Positions 1 to 9,143 of a stretch of DNA of 64,000 nucleotides are shown here, in pieces; within the stretch, counting starts at the first letter, position 1; the number at the start of each line of letters is the position of its first letter. A program made the position numbers and the translations under genes. This DNA is from Chryseobacterium indicum (GTDB taxonomy: Bacteria; Bacteroidota; Bacteroidia; Flavobacteriales; Weeksellaceae), in contig NZ_JACSGT010000001.1 in assembly GCF_021504595.1 (NCBI RefSeq), forward strand, positions 806,001-870,000, given 5' to 3'. The notes below the pieces were generated by a model. It had not been told where the DNA came from and searched no databases. It was given only the letters and a program-made list of their open reading frames with translations.

Positions 1-148
1 TAATAAATAATCATTTGTGCTTCACCTCCTTTTTACAAGAGCAAATAAAGACAATAATTTGTTTGAATTCAAAAAACGCTGTATCTATTTTATATCCATT
101 TGTGCCAATGTTTTGAAAATCAGTTTGTAATTATAATTTTCTTAATAT

Positions 149-484
149 TTAGGTCAAATTCTTTTTTTCGTAAAGCTTTTTCCATTTATAAATAGTGTTT
201 CGGCTTATCTTAAATTGAGTGCAGGTTTCTACATTATTCAGATTATACTTTTTCTGGTATTCTATAATTTTTTTTATGTCAGATTTCTTGTAGGATTTGT
301 GCCTTTGATTTTCATCTTCTGCCTGAACTTCTTTACCGAAAATAATTGTGTTGAGGTTGATGATATCAAAACTGGACAATAATTTTTTTCTGAGAATTCT
401 TTCACATTCTTTACGTTTTTCGGGATATTTTTTCTCCAGAATATCTGAAAATATAAGTTTATAATTAGGCTGAAGTTCTTTCAT
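149..484 (-). CDS. small C-terminal HTH protein, family A
   Basis: The product has 111 residues. The N-terminal half is charged and helical (KLIFSDILEKKYPEKRKEC) and has no domain I recognise. The last ~45 residues form a transposase-like helix-turn-helix, with KKSDIKKIIEYQKKYNLNN followed by FKISRNTIYKWKKLYEKK. It starts at ATG on the minus strand, 32 bp after the stop of another small HTH protein, so the two are probably cotranscribed. From memory, this family has many paralogues in Chryseobacterium genomes. There is no catalytic domain, so it is more likely a DNA-binding regulator than a transposase. Its target is unknown; the surface-protein operon upstream is only a positional candidate. 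Confidence 0.7.
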   Translation of the reverse strand: MKELQPNYKLIFSDILEKKYPEKRKECERILRKKLLSSFDIINLNTIIFGKEVQAEDENQRHKSYKKSDIKKIIEYQKKYNLNNVETCTQFKISRNTIYKWKKLYEKKNLT

Positions 485-516
485 AATTTTGTTTTTTATT
501 TAGAATTGAATAAAAC

Positions 517-954
517 TTATTTATTCAGTGTTTCATATTTATTAATCCATTTATACAAAGTTGTTTTGGGAATTCCGTATCTTTCGATTACCTGAATTTT
601 ACTCAGTTCTCCTGAGTTGATCCGGTTCAATATAAAATCTATGATTTCTTTAGTATAAATATTTTTCCGAAAAGATGGGAGACTCGATTTCAATTTTCTT
701 TTTTTTACCAAATGCGATCCGGAAGTAGGAGGAGAATACAGGATAAGATGTTGGCTGTATATCCTAAAAAAATCATATTCCAGCAACTTGCACCATTTTA
801 GAATAATTTTAGACTCCAAACTTTCTGAATTAAGCATACTTTCAATTTCAGGTTCTGATAAACTAAAAAAATTACAGACGCGCACAATATCAATCTGGCT
901 ATCGGTTATTTTTTGACGAATGAGTGTGCCGATATGGATATCTTTAAAATTCAA
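517..954 (-). CDS. small C-terminal HTH protein, family B (TTG start)
   Basis: The product has 145 residues and begins MNFKDIHIGTLIRQKITDSQ. An N-terminal ~70 residues with an XRE-like helical look (VRVCNFFSLSEPEIESML) is followed by a conserved-looking SLPSFRKNIYTKEIIDFIL segment and a C-terminal HTH ending GIPKTTLYKWINKYE. The first codon is TTG. The next in-frame Met is ~40 residues in and would remove the N-terminal domain, so TTG is preferred. Its C-terminal HTH resembles that of the following gene (SRNTIYKWKKLYE against PKTTLYKWINKYE), so the two share a DNA-binding design. Presumed regulator; specificity unknown. Confidence 0.65.
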   Translation of the reverse strand: MNFKDIHIGTLIRQKITDSQIDIVRVCNFFSLSEPEIESMLNSESLESKIILKWCKLLEYDFFRIYSQHLILYSPPTSGSHLVKKRKLKSSLPSFRKNIYTKEIIDFILNRINSGELSKIQVIERYGIPKTTLYKWINKYETLNK

Positions 955-1087
955 ATTTTATTAATTTTTAATTTAACAATCAAATAAAAGCGATAATCTT
1001 ACATAAGGAAGAAAACATAACCTATTCCTATACTAATTTTGCAGTTTTTTATAATCAGTATTTTAAAATGTTATTCTTTTTTATAAG

Positions 1088-1119
1088 AAGTCCGATTTGA
1101 GAATGGCTAAAACGGACTT
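1088..1119 (-). terminator. hairpin downstream of the surface-protein operon
   Basis: The arms AAGTCCG (1088-1094) and CGGACTT (1113-1119) form a 7-bp stem 27 bp after the stop of the 1146-1718 gene. The U-tract is weak on the minus strand, so termination is plausible but not strong. Confidence 0.45.
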
Positions 1120-1145
1120 TATCTAAGTATAAAAATTTATATTTC

Positions 1146-1718
1146 TCAAGGCTTCCAAAACGTCCATTTTTGTCCGTTAAAAATAATCAGCCGATGTTTC
1201 GTTGCGTCTGTTGGATGTTTAAGAAATGCCATCATCCCCGGAGACGGATTTTTAATATTGGTAAAATTGGATACTATTGGTAAAACCAGAGCTTTGCTGG
1301 GAGAGTCCAGTACCAGAACACCATCCGTAGATGTGCCTGAATTTCCAATAATTACCCTTGCTCCGCTGAAGTCATTTAAAGGCAATGCCTGTGGTATTTT
1401 TACCGTATTTTCTATGGCAGCGGAGTAGCCGGAACGAATGCTTAAATCTGTCCATCCCGTATTTTCATTTTTTATTTTTACTTTATATTCTGCATTTGAA
1501 GAAACATCAAAAATAAAAGTTCCTCCTTTAGAATTATTGGTTCCTGAAGGTACGGTTTCTGTATAAGGAAGAATAATGCCTTTGTCGTTGTCTGTCCCGA
1601 ATTCCAGCAAAACGGAAGTACTGCTTACATTTCCTACGGAATTTGCAGATCCTATTCTTACCTGCGAAAAAGCTTCTACGAATATCAGAACGAATAATAT
1701 AATTGTGGTCTTTTTCAT
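1146..1718 (-). CDS. secreted surface protein, short
   Basis: The product has 190 residues with a Sec signal peptide (MKKTTIILFVLIFVEAFSQ). The rest is Gly/Ser/Thr-rich beta-type sequence. Its layout matches the end of the large protein encoded just upstream: a block KGIILPYTETVPSGTNNSKG, then a closing module SPGMMAF...HRLIIFNGQKWTFW, comparable with VGMMVFDTD...MKIYTG...WKCF at the end of the 1288-residue protein. Closing modules of this G-M-M-x-F...YNG-x-W type are common in flavobacterial exported adhesin-like or tail-fibre-like proteins. It is last in a three-gene minus-strand operon. No catalytic motif was seen, and no T9SS C-terminal sorting domain was recognised. Confidence 0.6.
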   Translation of the reverse strand: MKKTTIILFVLIFVEAFSQVRIGSANSVGNVSSTSVLLEFGTDNDKGIILPYTETVPSGTNNSKGGTFIFDVSSNAEYKVKIKNENTGWTDLSIRSGYSAAIENTVKIPQALPLNDFSGARVIIGNSGTSTDGVLVLDSPSKALVLPIVSNFTNIKNPSPGMMAFLKHPTDATKHRLIIFNGQKWTFWKP

Positions 1719-1798
1719 TGTTTAAAATTTAAATTAATAAAAACGATAATAAAGCAACCGGATAAATATGATCTAAACGGTTGCCAAAAATGATTGAA

Positions 1799-4700
1799 TT
1801 AAGGACAGCCTTGCGAGCTGAAGCATTTCCAGCCTTCGCCTGCGCCGGCTCCTGTGTAAATTTTCATACATCCTGCCCCTGCATTTTCGTCAGTATCGAA
1901 AACCATCATTCCCACAACCGGAATAGCAATCGTAGTTTCCGGACTGGAGTTTCTTGTAATGACGAAACCTTTTGTTTTGGCTTCTAGTGCGGTATACGCT
2001 GAATTTCTGATCATCGGCCAGCTTGTATTGCTTCCTCCGGCTCTGCCCAAAACTGTAATTCCCTGCTTTACGGGATAAGTTTGTCCCGCTACTAAAGTCG
2101 GATCTTCATAGCAAATACATCCTTTTACCATTGCATTCTGAGAACTTCCTATGCTTTGTCCCGTTGCATTGCTATATCCTGTAGGCAATGATGAAAATTG
2201 CGGAAGACCAATATTAATTCCTGTTGTGCTTACACATGTTGCAGAAGCACAGAGATTTTGGTTTATGGTTGTGCTGCCTCCGCTGAGTGATCCTCCTGCA
2301 GTTACCAGTTCAGAATTGGCAATATCAGCTCCTCCTTCGCCTGCATCCGAGCAGCCGTCTGCATCTGAGTCCAAATCTAAATAATCCGGAATACCGTCGC
2401 CATCAGTATCACTGCATGAGTTTATTACTACAGATCCCATTCCGAGATCTCTTACCTGGGAACCGTCACTGTTAGCTACAAAAGTAAATACCAAATCCCC
2501 TGAAACGGGAGTACTGTTTGGTAAAGCAATAATAAGATTACTATTCGCAGATTTTGTAGAGTTTGATGTTACTAACGGAAGGGAAGCTATATTTACAGAT
2601 GCTCCGTTATTAGCTGTAACTACAGGTGATGTTGTATTATTAACAGTAGCGGATGAAATTGTTGCGTAAACTGTTCCTGCATACGAAACGGTGAAGGTAA
2701 AACCTCCTGTATTATTACCTTGTGTGGTTCTAAACCAATATAAATTGTTTAGATTGATAAAAGTAGTACCGAAAACATTGGATAGGTTTCTTGATAAAGT
2801 AGTTGTTGTTCCTGCATCTCTTCTAAATTCAAGACCATTGGTGTTAAGATTGACTCTTCCCGTACCTGAACCCCAAGTACCACCATATGTACCATCAACA
2901 GTCCAGTCAGGTACTGTATCTGTATTACCACCTGTAGTTGGAAAAGTACTATTAAGAATGGTGCTTCCGCTGCATTCTGCCGTATCCAGAATTCCATCGT
3001 TATCATCGTCTACATCGGTACTGTCTGGAATTCCGTCTCCATCCGAATCTGGATCTACTGTTGCTGTTGAAGAATTGTTTGCGGAAACAGGATCAGCCTG
3101 TGTAGATGTTCCGCTAATTGTAGCCGTGTTAGCATAGTTTCCTCCTGCTTTTACAGTTGCTGTAATGGTAAGTGTTGCATTGGCTCCGTTTGTTAGGTTT
3201 CCAATAGTCCAGTTCGGAGCTGTCCATGTTCCTGCAGAAGTTGTGGCACTTACGAAAGTATAACCGGAAGGTAAAATATCATTTACTACAACATTACTTG
3301 CGGAATCAGGACCTACATTACTTGCGGTAATGGTAAAGATTACATTGCTTCCTACTCCTGCTGTTGGACTGTTTACCGTTTTTGTTACGGCTAAATCTGC
3401 AATTATCGCTGCAGCTCCAAATTCTGAAGTATTTCCATTAGCATCTATAGCTATTGCTACTAATTTATCACCTGATGAAAATGCAGCTCCTGAAACAAAC
3501 GTTAACGTCTGATTATTAAAAGCATTTGCTACTCCTGTAATGCTTCCTAAATATTGAACTCCCTCACCGTGACTGGTTACTCTGGTACAGACTCCACCTG
3601 TAATTGCTCCATTTTGGTCGCCATCATCAGCAACTTTATAAAACTGAATGGTTTTATTTCCTGCAATGGTAGCTCCTGCTGTAGATTCATTTCCATTACA
3701 AATGCTTATATATCCTGAAACATCCAGAGTTGTAGCGGATGTAATGCTATAAGCAGTAATTACAGGATAATCCAGTAATAAATTAGGCTGATTGGCTGTT
3801 GTTACACCATCATTGGGTGATACGCCATAATCATTCGCAGTTCCGTTCCAACTTGCCAGATCTATAGGTAACCCCGTATTATTATAAAAAACATTTCTCG
3901 AAATCCTGTTGTTGTTGGATGCATTGGCAGCGACACTACTGCTATTGGTAATCATCACACCGCCACGTATCGTTGCTCCGGATTTATATCCATTATTGGC
4001 AATAATATTAGCTTCAATATCATCCCTTGTGTTATCATCATTAGATCCTATAATATTATTGTTAGCCCCATTTCCATTTGAGTTTATATACACTCCTGCA
4101 TTTCCGTTTCCTAAAGCGGTTGTTCCGTTTGCTCCTACACCTATATAATTTCCTGCAACAATATTATTACTTACCGCAAAGTTATTGGATGCTAAATAAA
4201 CTCCGGCTCCGTTAAGATTTCCGGAAATTATATTTCGTTCGGACGCATCTTCAACACCATCACTGTCGGTTCCTATCCTACAATTTGTAACACTATTTAA
4301 GCTTACTCCGGCTCCGGTACTAAAAGTTAGTGCTGTACCGAATGTTCCGTTTGGTAATGCTGTGTTTCCTGTGGCATCAACTCCTATATAATTACCTGCG
4401 ACGACAATATTATTTGTTCTTGTAGCTAAAGTTGCACCTGCAAGAGTAGCAGCAACAACAGCTCTGCCGCCATTACCAGAAATTACATTTCTTACAAACG
4501 GGGCATCAACAGCAGTATGAATTCTGTCATCGAAACCTACGACAATATTATTAGGTGCAAATAATCCGGCTCTTTGCTGAATATTAATTGCTGGATAAAA
4601 GCCATCTCTAGTGGCATTCGGCTTTGCCGCTGTACCTGTATAATCGGTTCCTATATAGTTGCCTGCAATGTTGATTCCGCTTGCACTTTCCATTTGAATC

Positions 4701-5665
4701 CCATAAATAGTGCTTCCGGAAATAATATTTCTTTCCGCTGCATCAGATATACCATTAGCATCAGTTCCTATTGTTACATTGGTTCCTACTGTACCAATAA
4801 ATGAAATTGGGCATCCTTCTGCAGCAGGTACATTTTGCCCGATTGGTGAAACCGTTGTGCCATCTGGTAAAAGTCCGAAATAGTTACCTGCTACTTTGCT
4901 GTTGTTTAGTGTTAAACCCACATCTCCATAAAAAAATATTCCGTTAACACTACCGCCAGCAACAGCATCACGATAAGTATTGGCAATAACATTGCCTTCA
5001 TTGGCGTCATTTGTACCACCATTTGATCCTCCATCACCGTTAGTTCCGATAATTAGATTGGAAATAGTTGCGGCTACAGAAGTCGAGCCTATGAATAAAA
5101 CAGATGATTCTAATCTGGTGTCAGCTGGAGTAGGACCAACACTGCCGTTCCCAAGTAATCCGAAATAGTTACCCCAAATATGCAATCCGTTGATATTCGC
5201 CGGTACGAAAATACAAGCTCCTTTGGTATTATACATTGCCAAACCACTGATGGAAGATCCGTCTGATCCTCCAACAAATGCAAACATATGTGTCGTAATA
5301 TCATTTCCATTAATCTGAATTCTGATACTGCGACTGCTTGATGGCCCTAAAGGACCTTGAGCTGCAGAGGCAGCCGTATATCCCTGAATACTTACTTGTC
5401 CTGTAATGTCAGGTAAAGATGATGTTAAAGTAATTGTATGAGTCCCGGTTCCTAGCCCGCTAAACGTAATAATATCAGCTCCGGGATTTGTATTAGCTTG
5501 TGTAATGCAGTATCTTAAGGTTCTTAATGTTGAAGAACCAGTTCCGTCTCCATTGTTATTTACATCATAAGTCGCGGCTTTTAAACTGTTAATAGAGAAT
5601 AGTATCAAAAATAGAGCAAAGCTGAATTTTTGATATTTTCTATAAAAAATTGTAAAGAATTTCAT
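1799..5665 (-). CDS. large secreted beta-helix / DUF11 / TSP3 surface protein
   Basis: The product has 1288 residues. A signal peptide covers about 1-30. A CSLREA-like opening (TLRYCITQANTNPGADIITF) leads into a long right-handed beta-helix to about residue 750, built from repeated N-x-I-x-G-N-Y-I-G units. A DUF11 domain follows (about 757-870, starting ADLAVTKTVNSP), with calcium-binding thrombospondin type-3 blocks at about 872-890 (DSDGDGIPDSTDVDDDNDG) and about 1085-1105 (DTDGDGIPDYLDLD). A Cys-containing closing module (GMMVFDTDENAGAGC...GWKCF) ends the protein. It is probably surface-anchored and may act as an adhesin or matrix protein. The gene lies between two other secreted-protein genes in the same orientation. 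Long plus-strand frames across it are shadows caused by its repeats. Confidence 0.8.
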   Translation of the reverse strand: MKFFTIFYRKYQKFSFALFLILFSINSLKAATYDVNNNGDGTGSSTLRTLRYCITQANTNPGADIITFSGLGTGTHTITLTSSLPDITGQVSIQGYTAASAAQGPLGPSSSRSIRIQINGNDITTHMFAFVGGSDGSSISGLAMYNTKGACIFVPANINGLHIWGNYFGLLGNGSVGPTPADTRLESSVLFIGSTSVAATISNLIIGTNGDGGSNGGTNDANEGNVIANTYRDAVAGGSVNGIFFYGDVGLTLNNSKVAGNYFGLLPDGTTVSPIGQNVPAAEGCPISFIGTVGTNVTIGTDANGISDAAERNIISGSTIYGIQMESASGINIAGNYIGTDYTGTAAKPNATRDGFYPAINIQQRAGLFAPNNIVVGFDDRIHTAVDAPFVRNVISGNGGRAVVAATLAGATLATRTNNIVVAGNYIGVDATGNTALPNGTFGTALTFSTGAGVSLNSVTNCRIGTDSDGVEDASERNIISGNLNGAGVYLASNNFAVSNNIVAGNYIGVGANGTTALGNGNAGVYINSNGNGANNNIIGSNDDNTRDDIEANIIANNGYKSGATIRGGVMITNSSSVAANASNNNRISRNVFYNNTGLPIDLASWNGTANDYGVSPNDGVTTANQPNLLLDYPVITAYSITSATTLDVSGYISICNGNESTAGATIAGNKTIQFYKVADDGDQNGAITGGVCTRVTSHGEGVQYLGSITGVANAFNNQTLTFVSGAAFSSGDKLVAIAIDANGNTSEFGAAAIIADLAVTKTVNSPTAGVGSNVIFTITASNVGPDSASNVVVNDILPSGYTFVSATTSAGTWTAPNWTIGNLTNGANATLTITATVKAGGNYANTATISGTSTQADPVSANNSSTATVDPDSDGDGIPDSTDVDDDNDGILDTAECSGSTILNSTFPTTGGNTDTVPDWTVDGTYGGTWGSGTGRVNLNTNGLEFRRDAGTTTTLSRNLSNVFGTTFINLNNLYWFRTTQGNNTGGFTFTVSYAGTVYATISSATVNNTTSPVVTANNGASVNIASLPLVTSNSTKSANSNLIIALPNSTPVSGDLVFTFVANSDGSQVRDLGMGSVVINSCSDTDGDGIPDYLDLDSDADGCSDAGEGGADIANSELVTAGGSLSGGSTTINQNLCASATCVSTTGINIGLPQFSSLPTGYSNATGQSIGSSQNAMVKGCICYEDPTLVAGQTYPVKQGITVLGRAGGSNTSWPMIRNSAYTALEAKTKGFVITRNSSPETTIAIPVVGMMVFDTDENAGAGCMKIYTGAGAGEGWKCFSSQGCP

Positions 5666-5728
5666 TATTTTAAAAATTTTATTTATTGGTTTTCATTACC
5701 AAAATATTTCAACAATTTGTTTTTTTAT

Positions 5729-6256
5729 TTATATTGACAGAGTAGGAGGTGGTCTTACTGAAAAACTGCAACAGTTAGTTTGAGAATAAAAATGAAAGAT
5801 TTGTGAGTTTAAAATTTTAACTTCTCTGTAATAATAACTCTGGTTTACAAAATATTTTATTACAGCTATATCTATTATTTTAAAAATCGACGTAAAAGTG
5901 ACAGCAGAATTTTGCCTTTCAGTTGTTTTAAAGCTATTGTTATTATTTAGTGAACTTTTAAAAATTTTGGCGAAAGATTTTTGCTCTGTTATTTGTTTAT
6001 TGGCTAAGTTTTTATTCACCAAAACAGTTTTTCCAGAAACAGCTTTATTTTTATTATCTTTTCTATGATATTTTTTCTTCTTTGTTTTTTCAGGTGAATT
6101 TTTAGCAGGTACTGCATAGGAAATCGGAACCCCTTGTATGAGAGAATCTAATAATGATTCTTTTTCTGCATAAATATGTGCTCCTTCTGATATAAAAATC
6201 TGAGAGAAATGGAACTGCATAAAAAGCAATACAAAAACAGTAAAAACTTTTTTCAT
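5729..6256 (-). CDS. small secreted basic protein of unknown function
   Basis: The product has 175 residues and begins with a signal peptide (MKKVFTVFVLLFMQFHFSQ). The mature part is very rich in Lys, Asn and Ser (EKTKKKKYHRKDNKNK) and has no recognised domain. A short Cys pair lies near the C-terminus (TNCCSFSVRPPPT). It is the first gene of the minus-strand secreted-protein operon, 63 bp upstream of the 1288-residue protein. Low complexity and high Lys content suggest a poorly structured accessory of the surface proteins, but no function can be assigned. Confidence 0.5.
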   Translation of the reverse strand: MKKVFTVFVLLFMQFHFSQIFISEGAHIYAEKESLLDSLIQGVPISYAVPAKNSPEKTKKKKYHRKDNKNKAVSGKTVLVNKNLANKQITEQKSFAKIFKSSLNNNNSFKTTERQNSAVTFTSIFKIIDIAVIKYFVNQSYYYREVKILNSQIFHFYSQTNCCSFSVRPPPTLSI

Positions 6257-6623
6257 TTTAAAAAGTTTTTTGCAGATTGAAAAATAAAACGGAACAATAG
6301 TAATGATTGTATTTTCTGCTTCAAAGGAACTTAAATAAACCTATTCGAAAGAAAAAAGTATATATCTATTGTGTATCTATTTAATTATAAGTATTTGTAA
6401 AACAGTGTTTTATTTTTTTTTATTTAACATAATGGTTATTTTCCTTCGACTGTAATTCTTTTTTTGAAAAATTAATAAGGACCTTTTATAGACTTATTTA
6501 AGAGATAAAAAATACAGATATACAAAGTCTTAAATAAGTAAGTAGTTTTCAGAATTCCATCTACAAAAAAGCGCTCTGAAACTTCAGAACGCCCTTCATA
6601 AATTTATTTTATCAAATGTTGTT
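6257..6623. other. intergenic region, 367 bp
   Basis: This very AT-rich spacer lies upstream of the secreted-protein operon (minus) and downstream of the 6624-6899 gene (minus). Apart from the terminator at 6571-6592, nothing coding or structured was recognised. It should carry the promoter for the surface-protein operon, but no clean TAnnTTTG box was found on the minus strand. Confidence 0.5.
6571..6592 (-). terminator. intrinsic terminator of the 6624-6899 gene
   Basis: Read on the minus strand, a GCGTTCTGAA...TTCAGAGCGC stem is followed directly by a run of six U. It sits about 30 bp after the stop of the small hypothetical gene. Confidence 0.75.
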
Positions 6624-6899
6624 TTAAGAAATATGGGAAGCGAACATCTCTTTATTAAGATGTGCGATGTGTGCCTTCAGAAAAGCATGAAGTTTAGGAT
6701 TCTCCACAATATAATCGGAGAATGTAGGGACAATCATAAACTTATTGGAAACAATATTCTGCATGATTTCATATTCTTCTCCAAATGAAATGTCCAGCCC
6801 GAACTCCTTCTTTACACAGGAATGCAGATAATCATTGATATATTTTTTACAGTCACCGGATGAGGTTTCTTTTATATCAGAATTAGTTTTCATATCCAT
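6624..6899 (-). CDS. hypothetical protein, 91 aa
   Basis: This small soluble protein begins MDMKTNSDIKETSS and has two Cys (DCKKYINDYLHSC) in a predicted helical segment. No family recognised. It is divergent from the MarR-led carotenoid operon and shares the 96-bp intergenic region with it, so the MarR protein could also regulate it. It is supported as a gene by its own terminator and by a coding-like composition. The start could be ATG at 6899 or the second ATG at 6893. Confidence 0.5.
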   Translation of the reverse strand: MDMKTNSDIKETSSGDCKKYINDYLHSCVKKEFGLDISFGEEYEIMQNIVSNKFMIVPTFSDYIVENPKLHAFLKAHIAHLNKEMFASHIS

Positions 6900-6968
6900 A
6901 GTTAATAAATTTTAAAGATAATGAAAAAATATTTAAGTGTATAAATATTTATTATTTTAAATTAAATG

Positions 6969-6982
6969 GTATATTTGTATAC
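6969..6982 (+). promoter_or_regulatory. carotenoid operon promoter with overlapping palindromic operator
   Basis: TATATTTG at 6970-6977 is a perfect Bacteroidetes -7 box (TAnnTTTG). It lies inside the palindrome GTATA-TTTG-TATAC (6969-6982). A dyad symmetric over the -7 element, directly ahead of a marR-type gene, is the expected arrangement for autorepression. The box also decides the start of the regulator: the upstream in-frame ATG at 6966 would precede the transcription start, so the ATG at 6996 is used. Confidence 0.65.
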
Positions 6983-6995
6983 TAATTTTTACAAA

Positions 6996-7667
6996 ATGGA
7001 ATATTCTTTGATTAAAGATATAATAGGATTATTAGAAGAATTTGAAGCTGAAAATTCGGGAAATGTATATTCTAAAGATGTTGAAGGATTCAAAACCTGG
7101 ATACATGATAAAGAATCTTCTAAAAATCAGGATAAGCAGAATGATCCCTACTGGGAAGGAAAAGAAAATGGAAGAAGCCCAGAAAGTGCTATTAATACAC
7201 TTTTGGTACATCTTAACAGATATGCAAAAACTTATTCTAAATCTGCAATCGCGGATTCCGAATTTTCTACGCAGGAAGAATTTATTTACCTTATCAATCT
7301 GAGATCTTTCGGAAGAATGACCAAAACAGAGCTGATTAAAAAAAATATTCAGGAAAAACCTGCGGGAATGCTCATTATTGCCAGATTATTAAAACAGGGA
7401 TGGATCGAACAGACCGAATCTGATGATGATAAAAGAAGTAAATACATCAGCATTTCAGAAAAAGGGCTGCTTGCTCTTGACAAACAGATGGAAAAGATCC
7501 GAAACGCAACTAATATTGTTGCCGGAAACCTAAATTATACAGAAAAAATGGAACTTATACGTATTCTTAATAAACTTGACCGTTTTCACCATCCGATATT
7601 TTCCAGAAATATCGACAGCAAAGATCTTATCAGTACGGTTTATCAGGAATACGCATTTAAAAACTAA
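6996..7667 (+). CDS. MarR-family regulator of the carotenoid operon
   Basis: The product has 223 residues from the ATG at 6996 (MEYSLIKDIIGLLEEF). The C-terminal two thirds is a winged helix of the MarR type. FSTQEEFIYLINLRSFGRMTKTELIKK leads to PAGMLIIARLLKQGWIEQ, and the wing SDDDKRSKYISISEKGLLALD precedes a dimerisation helix. It is the first gene of the operon; its stop is 4 bp before the phytoene desaturase ATG. A palindrome over its own -7 box suggests autoregulation. The ligand is unknown. That it represses carotenoid synthesis is inferred from position. Confidence 0.85.
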   Translation: MEYSLIKDIIGLLEEFEAENSGNVYSKDVEGFKTWIHDKESSKNQDKQNDPYWEGKENGRSPESAINTLLVHLNRYAKTYSKSAIADSEFSTQEEFIYLINLRSFGRMTKTELIKKNIQEKPAGMLIIARLLKQGWIEQTESDDDKRSKYISISEKGLLALDKQMEKIRNATNIVAGNLNYTEKMELIRILNKLDRFHHPIFSRNIDSKDLISTVYQEYAFKN

Positions 7668-7671
7668 AACT

Positions 7672-9141
7672 ATGAGCAGAAAAGTAGCAATTATCGGTTC
7701 AGGATTTTCCGGCTTGTCGGCAGCTTCCTATTTATCCAAAGACGGAAACGAAGTGCATGTTTTCGAGAAAAACAGCGACGTGGGAGGAAGAGCAAGACAG
7801 TTTACAACGGATAATGGTTACGTATTCGATATGGGACCAAGCTGGTATTGGATGCCCGATATTATCGAAGCTTTTTTTAACGATTTCGGAAGGAAATCTT
7901 CGGATTTCTATGATCTTATTCCTCTGAATCCTCAGTTTGAAATGGTATTTTCAGACGGAGTTATGGGAATTCCTGAGAATTATGAAGAAATGAAAAACCT
8001 TTTCGAAAGCATAGAAAAAGGCGCAGGAAAACAGCTTGACGAATTCATGAACGACGCACAGTATAAATATGAAGTCGGAATGAAAGATTTCGTAAACAAA
8101 CCCTGCCATTCATGGTTTGAATTTGTTTCTCCGAAAATTGCGAAAAGTGCTTTGAAACTGGATTTACTCACCAATTTTCAGCGGTTTGTAAGAAAATACT
8201 TCAAAAATCCTAAGCTTATTATGCTGATGGAATTTCCTGTAATTTTCTTAGGAGCAGCGCCGAAAGACATCCCCGCTCTTTATAGTTTAATGAACTACGG
8301 CGGTTATAAATTAGGAACATGGTATCCGATGGGAGGATTCGCAAAAGTTACGCAGGCAATGATGCAGATTGCTTCTGACGGCGGAGTTCATTTTCATTTC
8401 GATTCCAACGTTGAGAAAATTATTCTTGAAAATAACAAAGCGGTTGGTCTGAAAATCAATGGTGAAGAATTAAGATTCGACACGGTTATTGCTTCATCAG
8501 ATTATCAGCATACCGAAACTTTACTTCCGGAATCTCACAGAAATTATGACGAAAAATATTGGGAAAAGAGAGTTTTTGCACCTTCCTGTCTTATCTATTA
8601 TTTAGGATTCAACGAAAAAATTCCCAATCTTACGCATCACACTTTATTTTTTGAAAACGATCTTGAGCTTCATACAAACGAAATTTATGAAGATAAAAAG
8701 TGGCCAACAAAACCATTATTTTACGCTTGCTGTCCTTCAAAAACAGATAAAGATACCGCGCCGGAAAACGGAGAAAACGTATTTCTTTTGATGCCTGTAG
8801 CGCCGGGAATAGAAGATTCTGAAGAAATGAGGGAGAAATATTTCCTTGAAATGATCTCAAGACTGGAAAAACATACAGGAACTTCAGATCTCATTTCTAA
8901 ATTAGAGTACAAAAGAAGCTATTGCGTAGAAGATTTCAAAAAAGATTATAATGCATACAAAGGCAATGCTTACGGTCTTGCCAATACCTTATCACAAACT
9001 GCAGTTTTAAAACCATCTGTAAAAAACAGGAAAGTAAAAAACCTTCTTTACACAGGTCAGCTAACGGTTCCGGGACCGGGAGTTCCGCCATCCATTATAT
9101 CAGGTAAAATAGTCGCCAGAGAAGCAAATAAATTGAATTAA
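7672..9141 (+). CDS. crtI: phytoene desaturase (CrtI)
   Basis: This is a 489-residue FAD-dependent enzyme that desaturates phytoene stepwise to lycopene at the membrane. The N-terminal dinucleotide-binding motif IGSGFSGLSAASYLSKDG is followed by VFEKNSDVGGRARQF. The C-terminal FAD signature LLYTGQLTVPGPGVPPSIISG is typical of CrtI. The length fits the family (~490-500). The start is ATG at 7672 (MSRKVAIIG); a longer frame beginning inside the MarR gene is an artefact. It is followed after 2 bp by crtB, so the two are translationally close. Confidence 0.95.
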   Translation: MSRKVAIIGSGFSGLSAASYLSKDGNEVHVFEKNSDVGGRARQFTTDNGYVFDMGPSWYWMPDIIEAFFNDFGRKSSDFYDLIPLNPQFEMVFSDGVMGIPENYEEMKNLFESIEKGAGKQLDEFMNDAQYKYEVGMKDFVNKPCHSWFEFVSPKIAKSALKLDLLTNFQRFVRKYFKNPKLIMLMEFPVIFLGAAPKDIPALYSLMNYGGYKLGTWYPMGGFAKVTQAMMQIASDGGVHFHFDSNVEKIILENNKAVGLKINGEELRFDTVIASSDYQHTETLLPESHRNYDEKYWEKRVFAPSCLIYYLGFNEKIPNLTHHTLFFENDLELHTNEIYEDKKWPTKPLFYACCPSKTDKDTAPENGENVFLLMPVAPGIEDSEEMREKYFLEMISRLEKHTGTSDLISKLEYKRSYCVEDFKKDYNAYKGNAYGLANTLSQTAVLKPSVKNRKVKNLLYTGQLTVPGPGVPPSIISGKIVAREANKLN

Positions 9142-9143
9142 CT

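Noticed and set aside
1781..5310. Many plus-strand and second-frame ORFs across the large surface protein gene
   Set aside because: They are shadow frames produced by the repetitive Gly/Asn/Thr-rich coding sequence; none has a start context or recognisable domain.
7576..7671. Longer N-terminus for phytoene desaturase
   Set aside because: It would overlap the MarR gene by ~90 bp; the family begins a few residues before the FAD motif, matching the ATG at 7672.
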